Shown here: piece after piece, positions 56,450 through 64,000 of the stretch | Numbering within the stretch: the stretch's first letter is position 1 | Layout: each line of letters opens with the position of its first letter | Assembly (NCBI GenBank): GCA_950022655.1 | Contig: OX465581.1 | Span: 33,575,300-33,639,299 of the forward strand | Length of the DNA: 64,000 nucleotides | Reading direction: 5' to 3' | From: Alentia gelatinosa | Taxonomy: Eukaryota > Annelida > Polychaeta > Phyllodocida > Polynoidae | Position numbers and translations under genes: made by a program | The notes under the pieces: generated by a model | What the model was told of the DNA's origin: nothing | Seen by the model: only the letters and a program-made list of their open reading frames with translations | Databases searched by the model: none

Positions 56450-57897
56450 GACTAGGCCTACTGCAATATTCGAACACCTGCAGAGCATCTCGGATAACAC
56501 GCACAAGACCGCCTGAGGTGAACGAGTTATGCAAATATCGGATGCTTCAAGTTGAACTCTACGTTTATGTTATATAGCAGAAAGTTGAGGGTCTTACCTG
56601 ATGCAGACGTCGGTGAATGGGGCGGCTGCCTGTTACTCTGTGGGAGTTCCATATAAAGGCTGCTGCAGTTAAATCGCGACCATTCCACTTCCTCCACAAA
56701 CACAGCGTCCCACCATCACGCCACCTAGTGCGCGCAATAAGAACTCCATCAATTTCCAGGCACACAGAAGCTCAGTGAATCTCGTGGAAAAGTTGTGTTT
56801 CTGTCACAGGTAACCTCCGTAGAATAGATTCAAAATGGTTAAATTGAACTTGCTGGTTTAACACATGCTTCACTTCTGTCTGTTTCCCTGTAAAGGCCAC
56901 CGTCAATTTTATTGAGTATAGGCCTACATCCCATCCAATGAAACACCTCTCAAGGTGTTTACAACAGAAATAGGGTTTGGGAAGGGGAGGGAACGATCTA
57001 GACTTTAGAAAACGCGTGGGTGAAGTATGCATCTCGTCCATATGTACCTTTGTCTCCCATTCTCATTCCCTTCTTGCTGACTGCGTCTGGGGACCAATAG
57101 GTGGCTCTCGAATGCGGTTTCTTATCCTGTAAATGCTCCACTTGTTGAGCTATATTCTTATTTTGGTAATTCAAAATGTATTATGACTTATAGTGACGGA
57201 GACTGAACGTATATAAGCTGAAAGTGTTTCGTCACGCCTGGTCAAATTTCAGTACGAGAGTCATGCATTATGTATGCAGAAAGCATCAAAACACACTGCA
57301 CACTCAAACTCACTCCTTTTTCATGTCATCCTGTAATCATTAGAATTGTATTGAAATAAAATAACAGCAATGTCGTTGTTCATATATATCTTAGTACAGG
57401 CCTAGATAATTATCATAAAAGGATGATAGACGAATCCTGAGGACCAGATCTCTTTATATGATTGACCGAATGTGTTTACCTCAGATAAGATCACGGATCG
57501 TGTTAGTCGGTGGAAGATGTATGCCCAAGTTTCACAGATTGAATTCTCTTCTCAGAAAATACAAAAACTCATTTAACCGTGTCTTAAGAAGATGTTACAC
57601 AAGCATGCTAAGGTGATTCGAGCCAACAATAAGGCAACTCCATCTATAGAGGTCAGAAAGGGCACTAAATCCTTAAAAAAACCAACCAATATATTTTGAT
57701 TGGGTCGTACATGTACTATGTGTAGGAGTGTCTGAGTATAGTTATACCGGCTTGCAAGAACGTAATTATTACTTTTGCAGACTATCATAGTTCTAACAAA
57801 ACCGAACAAAATTCAACTCGAGAGGTCGTTATGATGTACATGTCCCCTTGAAGGCTCCTAGGTCCTATCGTATTAAATCTGTTTCCTGACAGACAAA
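54830..57897. other. Mostly non-coding; (AAC)n tract and a possible - strand exon end
   Basis: No gene recognised. An (AAC)n microsatellite lies at 56397-56449. On the - strand, a TATA-like TTTATATGG near 56655 is followed about 55 bp later by a strong donor CAG/GTAAGA at about 56600. This could mark a short first exon, but no partner exon is known. Confidence 0.35.
56397..56449. repeat. (AAC)n microsatellite
   Basis: About 17 units of AAC. Confidence 0.95.
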
Positions 57898-58164
57898 TTA
57901 TAAAGCTGCAGGGCACAGAAGTATACCATCATGCAAACGACCGGCACGACTGCTGTAAGTGAACACAGCATGACTCAGGCCAAAGGCATCACAGCTTAGA
58001 CGGGAGATGCACTCTTGTTGACGGTGGAGATTGTCTTTTGTGTTATTTGTTTCTGCAAAGGTAAAGTTTACCGCGGCACCACACTCTCTGTATTGGAGAG
58101 GTGTCCACACCAGGAGTCGTAATGTCAATCGGGTCAACCTGCAATAACGCATAATCTCATACTC
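57898..58164 (-). CDS. Possible terminal exon, PAN/Apple-like cysteine pattern
   Basis: On the - strand, after an acceptor-like TTATTGCAG, an open frame reads CGAAVNFTFAETNNTKDNLH, then QQECISRLSCDAFGLSHAVF and LLCPAAL before a stop. It has an N-glycosylation-type NFT and spaced cysteines (ECISRLSC-DAF ... LLC), loosely like a secreted PAN/Apple module. The similarity is faint and no upstream exon was identified. Confidence 0.25.
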   Translation of the reverse strand, partial: EYEIMRYCRLTRLTLRLLVWTPLQYRECGAAVNFTFAETNNTKDNLHRQQECISRLSCDAFGLSHAVFTYSSRAGRLHDGILLCPAAL

Positions 58165-59484
58165 ACACCAAGCCGGGAAAAGTCCCCGCTCCCTGGCAAA
58201 TACCGCTCTCCTATTTCCAATTACCGTGAAGTATGGCGAAAATACAAATATGTGCTTCACAAACATAATCATAGCAATTTCTTTATTAGGAAAGAAGAAA
58301 AGGATGGGCTCGTAGCGTTTGTCTTGAACTTGAAGCTCAAGGCAAATAAATTGGATCAAATTTATCAAAAATTTATACATGTGGAATGAAAATAAAAGTG
58401 TCAAAAAGGAAATTATGTAATCATACTAATTTCTTTGCTATCGCTTAAATATAAAGTTTATAGGAAGATGCCACTTCTCTAACCATTGCATCACGGTAAA
58501 TATCTAGCCAATACTATTTCCATTAAGTATTTGAAGGATGAGCTGCCTAATCGATATTCTGAAATAGAACAGGTATCTTCACTAAGATCAAGAAGTTATA
58601 AGCCTCTGAGTAATTTACCATGAGAACTTATGGTACAGGAGCATACATAATCTAACACGAGATGGCAAATACGGATTACAAAGAAACTTACGGTAAACTT
58701 AAAATAATACATGGGGTATACACTGATTCCCTGTAACAATTATACTGTGTTGCGAAAGACTAGGGAAACCATCTCAGACGGAGGCATTAGTATTTCTATA
58801 GAAAAAACCTGTTTCTTGTATCATGAAATAATAAAAGAAATCTATCTCGGGAATTCAGTAGAACAATCCTGGTCCCAATTTGTGGTTATCATAGATTAGG
58901 TATTACTTCGGTAGATAGAAGTGGAATTTTAAGTGTTGTATTCACGTAAAGTAGTCCTCGGTGTAGCACGGCCAGACGAACGTGTGGTCTCTCATGTATA
59001 TCCCACTTCATCAGGATAAACTGTTTTACCAAAGGTGTAGGCGTGCAGAAATACCTTGTCTCTCAGTCCAATAAGGGTGCCATGACTTTAATGTTTATTT
59101 GTATATGGCAATCCGAGTCCAGACTACTCTGAAGTATGGATAGCGGCCCTGGTTTGTCTAGATGGATGGGTGCTCTGGAAGTTTAATATGGTATAAACAT
59201 TTACAAATGTAATATAATTGTACAAAAGTAAAGATCGGCCATATGCATACTTTAGTAGTGATCAGTCTGGGACATAACATTAAATTCCTTCTACCTTTTT
59301 GTAAAGCAATTGTCGGTCTGTAATTTAGAAGATGTAATTTTGTCCAACACGTAACAGCTTCGCAATTGCCGACATTTGTTTTTATTTATGTCGGTTATAG
59401 TTGAGGAATGATCATATCGTTTCCTTTAGTTTTTGACAACCTCTCTTTATCCTCGAACTTCGAGTACCCATTTAGCCATAACAG
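58165..59484. other. Non-coding stretch; one hammerhead-like phrase
   Basis: No gene recognised. On the - strand at 59008-59014 CTGATGA is followed by GTGG and CCAC that could pair, then ACGTT, without the GAAA core. See findings. Confidence 0.4.
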
Positions 59485-59733
59485 ATACAAAGAGTTTGCT
59501 TTAACTGTGCAATGTATGTGCCTGGAGCATTGGAATACATAGAATTACCGGAACCATTAACTTGTTCTCGCTATATAGACGGACCAGGTACTCTATTCCT
59601 ACATAAAAAAAATATTGGCAACAGTTCACATGAATGCGATATAAGACTTCTATCTCAAAGAACAGAACCAAATCATCCAACGAAGAAAATTAAGTTCCCT
59701 GTAACAATGATAGTTAAAGGACTGAAGGTTTAG
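59485..59733 (+). CDS. Possible terminal exon of unknown gene
   Basis: After an acceptor-like CCATAACAG, an open frame reads RVCFNCAMYVPGALEYIELP, then LTCSRYIDGPGTLFLHKKNI, SSHECDIRLL and KKIKFPVTMIVKGLKV before a stop. Composition looks protein-like (cysteines, Pro-Gly turns, basic end) and differs from nearby AT-rich noise. I recognise no family and found no upstream exon, so this may be a chance frame. Confidence 0.3.
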   Translation: MQRVCFNCAMYVPGALEYIELPEPLTCSRYIDGPGTLFLHKKNIGNSSHECDIRLLSQRTEPNHPTKKIKFPVTMIVKGLKV

Positions 59734-60117
59734 GATGATAGATACATAATTGTGTTCGTTTTATGAGCCCGCACCATTTAAAAGCCATTCTTAAGGTTCG
59801 ATTATAGCCGGGCCCTGTTTATAATCCAAGTCGAAATCGGTTTTGCGGATAGAATTAAAAAAAACCAACTGTTGCTTGGTGTAGAATGGTTGATAGAACA
59901 AAGAACTCAAATAATGAAATGGTTAGTTATTTGATTGTGTATAAAGATAACAATGAACACAAAGATGTCTTTATCCTTGCATGTTTCTTCTCCATTTTTC
60001 TGAAGGGGAGGTTCCCTTTTTTTCGTTTATGGTAATCAAGCCTTACCTAGAATATAATAAACCTGTCCCGAATATTATGCTGTACCCTATTTGAAAAAAA
60101 GCCCCGGGTGGTGAACG

Positions 60118-60121
<4 letters not shown>
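59734..60121. other. Non-coding stretch, no gene seen
   Basis: AT-rich, motif-free. Confidence 0.45.
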
Positions 60122-60198
<77 letters not shown>

Positions 60199-60252
60199 TT
60201 ATATAGGTATATATATAGAGAGAGAGGTTCTATATATAGAACCTCTCTGCCC
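60122..60252. repeat. (TA)n microsatellite ending in a perfect palindrome
   Basis: A TA run (60122-60178), then degenerate TA/TTTA sequence, then the palindrome GAGAGGTTCTATATATAGAA followed by CCTCTC at about 60225-60250. Confidence 0.95.
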
Positions 60253-60426
60253 CACTTTTTCGACAAACTCAGGTGGATTCTGTAAAAACATCGACCCTTT
60301 TGTTGGTTATGCGTGAACGATCATCACGACACATCGGGCAGTCGGCCATGCATGACCCCGTCATGGCCTGTGAACATGTGAGTTGGATGTATCGTGATCA
60401 GGGCACAAGTCCTCATCCCTGTCAAA

Positions 60427-60732
60427 GCCTGTTTCCATTGGCCGATTTCCCGTCACCGATCCATAGTCAGGAACAACCGAAGAACTTTAGGCACTGCTGA
60501 CCCAAAGTTAGTCACTGAAAACGACCCAGCTCGTGAAATGGCACAGGACTTTTTCTTCTTAGATTGTTCAAAGTGGCATCACGGACCGCTGAGTGAAAGC
60601 TTGGCCACTGAGTGAAAACTACTACCCTCGCCGATTTTTCGATACCGACGCACAGTCGCTTGCAGCACCGACAGACCTTCAGGGTAACTGAAAAAAATCT
60701 CCACGGTTTTCGTCGGCTAATGGAAACGATCC
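60427..60732. mobile_element. TTTCCATTGGCCGAT MITE, copy c
   Basis: About 306 bp. The left end CTGTTTCCATTGGCCGAT and the right end, reverse complemented, TCGTTTCCATTAGCCGAC match. It is closely related to the nested copy at 52043-52335 along its length. Non-coding. Confidence 0.85.
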
Positions 60733-62327
60733 TATAGATCTATCTGAACACTGCCCCATGACTATACTACACCCCGTATCGTCGTGAGTACCAGGAGCCC
60801 CACGTAGTTCCCTATAAGGACATCACCATACACGATGTACATCTTGAAAATCAATGTGACTTTTGAAATAACCCACTGCCAGAACCAGCACTGTTAATGA
60901 AGTATATAATCTGTGCCAAAAAAGCTAAAATAAGATTAATAAATCAGTCGCTATCTTCTATGATGATTCATATTTAGGCACTTTTATAACACTTTTTCAT
61001 CATTCCTGAGTGATTTAACAAACAGTATTTTTTTCTCTTTCCTATCATTTGTTAGGGGAATCGAGTGAGGCAGAACTGTGGACGAAAAATATCTATCAGA
61101 GATCTTTCACGGTGGAGAGAAATTACAAACATGAACAGTGTATAGCAGTGTATAACAGTTCATGAAAAGGCAAATGTCAGAGACGAGAACTCGAATCACT
61201 GCAGATAAATGGCCATGGAGATGGAAGAGACCCAGGGCATCGTTTAACAAGTTTTGGTCCAAACGGAAGAATCCTCCTAGGATCCTGCCAGCAATCAAAG
61301 ACACATCTTAGGACGAAAGACCTTTCCCTTTAACAAATTGTGCCTCCCATAGGGCGGGAAATCCTACATTCCAAGACTGAATTCGGTCTTGGGCTGGGCA
61401 AAATTGGCTGTAGTACAACTTGGAGATCCCTATGGAAGAGAATTCCTAAGAACTGCAGGTAGTGCCACATAGTGGGGGTTCTGGTAACTAATTTCATTAT
61501 TTTTAATTATCAACGAATCTATCTGAATATTTAAGATATTTCCCCTCCAGCACTGCCGTTTTGTATTACATACCATAACACATATATTTCCTCTAGTTAG
61601 ATTGATAGATTATGTTGTTCTTTGTGAATTTGAATCATCTATTATTATACCTATGCACAAAGTCAGAGTAAATACATACTGCTCCTATAGGTATAGTAAC
61701 TATACACAGATTGCATTGTACACTGTGAAACGTTGTACTGGTGCCTTTGGATATCAACAGATTGCATGCTTTGAGTGACAGACTGCATCCTTTGAGCCTT
61801 ACCTGCACGCTTTGGGTGACAGAATGCACGCTTTGAAGAAATAATGCAATCTGATTGGTCAAGAGGCCGACAACAGAATTCTAGGCGCAAGATTAAAAAA
61901 TGGCGGAACGCTTCACTTCGCGAGTTCCATGGTGTCGTACAGTAACCACAGAGCGAGTTAGTGTGAAAATACATCAAACATCGAGGTGGAATATGAGTAC
62001 GAACCACGTGATACACTTTAGATAGCTTAGATATGCGAGAAATATTGATTTCGATACGTTCACGGGCTGAGCGGGCGACTCGTCGATGTCAACAAATAGC
62101 GGAGACACTGCACCGCTCGAGTGTAGCTGTCCGACGGGACGATCGAGCATAGCAGGGTGACCGTGCGTTAATTTATGAGGTGGTATAATGTATTCGCGCC
62201 TGCACGGTGATCACTTCCTGTTGTCAACTTCCGGCATGTCTGCTAACGTACACATTGTCTTTGTGAGTTGTAAAAAATTACGGTCAGTTTTAGCGAATTA
62301 AGACCGAATTAAGGTATATAATAATAT
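60733..62327. other. Non-coding stretch, no gene seen
   Basis: No gene recognised. A weakly repeated phrase (GCATGCTTTGAGTGACAGA..., GCACGCTTTGGGTGACAGA...) occurs at about 61765-61835. Confidence 0.4.
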
Positions 62328-62476
62328 GAAACCATAGTGATGGTGCCAATACGGGGTAGATTTACTCGTTGTTTCAGAGAAATTCGTTCTGAACTCGCCG
62401 TACCAGCTCGTTCAGAACGAATTTCTCCGAAACAACTCATAAATCTACCCCGTATTGGCACCATAACTATGGTTTC
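62328..62476. repeat. 149-bp near-perfect foldback
   Basis: Arms of about 70 bp begin GAAACCATAGTGATGGTGCC on the left. The right arm reverse complements to GAAACCATAGTTATGGTGCC. They continue through ATACGGGGTAGATTTA and GTTCAGAACGA-type sequence to a loop of a few bases at about 62400. Only a few mismatches. A further small palindrome (GACACCTATATAGGTGTC) follows at 62483-62500. Confidence 0.9.
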
Positions 62477-63177
62477 ACATAAGACACCTATATAGGTGTC
62501 CCCCATCAATAACCCTTTGGGTATATGTTCTCAGCAGACTTGAAACGAGAAAAAGGTTGAAGCACCGTCTCTGTGACTTTTAAGGTAATCCTTAGCTCTG
62601 GAGATATAGTTCTTTATGGAGAAGGGAGACTTGAGGTTATCTGCCAAGGCCTGCATGTAAAGACAGACCTCAAGTATCTAAGGTCATAGTAGAGACATGG
62701 AGTGGAGCAAGGCAAACCTGACTTATTGGAGCCCTTGTGACGACTTCTTGCAATCTGTAGAAACCACTGATGTGGCATTCACGGATGCTAATATCTGCCC
62801 ATGGAGAGCGGAATTGTAACCTATAAATTAACCGAAATTCCATTAAAATGTCTGCATGGTCTGGACACATGACTATATATAACGCATTTTAACCAGTCGC
62901 AACAACGTCGGGAACTACTCATTCAGGGCGCCTGCCAGCCATATACGGTGAGTACAACTTGCTGTGAAAGGGTCCCGTATGAGACCAGAGTGCAGTGGAG
63001 TAAATGGGAGGCTGTTACTGCAACCGTGCTTTCCTGAGGAATGTTGTTGAGACACAGAACAACCGCCGCCACCAAAGTAGAAGTGGCGAGCTTGGAAAAG
63101 ACCTATTGATGGCTCAAAAGGTATGGTGGACCATGCCCACTCCTTGGTTGCCTCATGAAAAGACATCTGACAAACTG
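62477..63177. other. Decayed sequence next to an RT remnant
   Basis: No intact gene. Its 3' part (about 62915-63177) continues the - strand frames downstream of the RT remnant and may be decayed retroelement, but no RNase H motif could be confirmed. Confidence 0.35.
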
Positions 63178-63492
63178 CTACAAATCTGCCAACAGGACGA
63201 CGTGAAATACATATGCCGCTCTCAAGGGAACAAAAAGGCAGGCCATAAAATGGCGAGCATGGCAAACACAGCTAGCCATGTATATAAGGTGTGCAAGTAA
63301 TGTTTGGAGTTGTTTCATAGTAATATGTGCACAGTCCAGGCATGTGGCACACTCATCCAAAACAACTTGAAGCGTGTCACATGGTATAGTTACCATCATA
63401 GCAACTGTGTCGATCTCAAAACCTAACCACATGACCATCTTAGCTGGGGCCTGGCATTTTTCCTCAGCCAATCTGAAGGCGCAAGGCCCCAA
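63178..63492 (-). pseudogene. DIRS-like reverse transcriptase C-terminal fragment
   Basis: The - strand frame includes KMVMWLGFEIDTVAMMVTIP, followed by LQVVLDECATCLDC, MKQLQTLLAHLIYMASCVCH and ARHFMACLFVPLRAA. This is the pattern after the RT catalytic core in DIRS-like elements (WLGF..DT..M.V.IP..K......W......T...LQ.LLG.L......V.PAR.F..R....LR). An in-frame TAG ends it, and the motif's Gly, Pro and Arg residues are partly replaced, so it is dead. Upstream frames to 63862 are not assignable. Confidence 0.6.
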
Positions 63493-64000
63493 TCAGACCC
63501 ACACAAGCACTGTAGGCCTGGCAAATCATCCATATTAGCATAACATTAGTATCCTACCTGGTGAAACATATATACAACTGTATTTGAGGCACGTTGGCCC
63601 TGCTCTCATCCATGTGAAGGTCTGAGGACACATAGATACATATGCCCTCATAATAATAGTCCCCTGTGGCGACAGTATCATAATAATCAGCGACAGCCTG
63701 AGGAAACTTGTACACAAACTCACAGGAAGGCCCAGGCGGCAAAAACACATGTACCACGCGCCCTTCATCAGAGAGGGACACGTGACTGGATGGCGAGTTG
63801 TCCACCTCGCTTTTTTTTTTTATCAAGATGTGTTTATTCAACAATCCAAACAGTACGTGCACTCAATATGATCTTCCGTACAACATACGAATATCCGTGC
63901 AAAAATATTTACACTGTGAAACTTATCAGTAAGTAAGTGAATCACTAGGACACATGAGGGAGTACAATAGCAAAGTATACTAATAACAGTTTATTTTATC

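Noticed and set aside
63535..63862. Frames upstream of the DIRS-like RT piece as an RT N-terminal half
   Set aside because: No RT catalytic motif (such as Y-x-D-D) can be seen, so continuity with the RT fragment is not supported.

Overview
This window is nuclear DNA from an animal. The genes have GT-AG introns, the background is AT-rich, and retroelement debris and short non-autonomous DNA elements are dense. The repeat mix (a Penelope-like element with GIY-YIG endonuclease, DIRS-like reverse transcriptase and RNase H pieces, many foldback/MITE-type elements) and the gene sequences suggest a lophotrochozoan, most likely a bivalve mollusc. That taxonomic call is inference; nothing in the window proves the species.

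Three protein-coding genes can be read with confidence. (1) A complete 8-exon delta(14)-sterol reductase gene (TM7SF2/LBR family) on the + strand, CDS 17102-25058, 419 aa. (2) Convergent to it on the - strand, a PRDM-type transcription factor (PR domain plus zinc knuckle plus four C2H2 fingers), 26666-29320, whose whole 884-aa coding region lies in one exon behind a 5'UTR splice acceptor. (3) A three-exon bZIP factor of the ATF3/JDP2/Fos group on the - strand, 38578-45758, with the family's 108-bp basic-region exon. Its first coding exon is strikingly GC-rich. Two weaker - or + strand exon candidates near 58 kb and 59.6 kb are listed with low confidence. The genes do not form an operon-like unit; they are a sterol-biosynthesis enzyme and two nuclear regulators.

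The rest is largely repeats. 0-9 kb: a 37-bp tandem array, a 1.2-kb DNA-transposon-like copy, and a broken Penelope-like endonuclease with a hammerhead-like motif upstream. 9.7-11.8 kb: a diverged array of about 140 bp units with poly-C/poly-G expansions. 11.9-16.6 kb: a duplicated repeat family and fragments of LINE-like RT and retroelement RNase H. 17-25 kb: the sterol reductase, with repeats in its introns. 30.4 kb: a perfect 98-bp palindrome. 32 kb: second copy of the 5.5-kb element. 35 kb: a 32-bp-TIR MITE and an element with a (TTAGGG/ATAGGG) core between arrays of inverted GAACTCGACCCG units. 37.6 kb: an exact 118-bp tandem duplication. 38.9-45.3 kb: MITE, microsatellites and repeats inside the bZIP introns. 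47 kb: LINE fragment. 48.6, 53.5 and 22.3 kb: three members of a modular foldback family. 51.6-52.4 kb: a pogo-like MITE with another MITE nested in it. 54.3-54.8 kb: a solo LTR with a 4-bp target duplication. 60-64 kb: microsatellite, MITE, a long foldback and a DIRS-like RT remnant.

All family assignments come from reading motifs by eye; no database search was possible.
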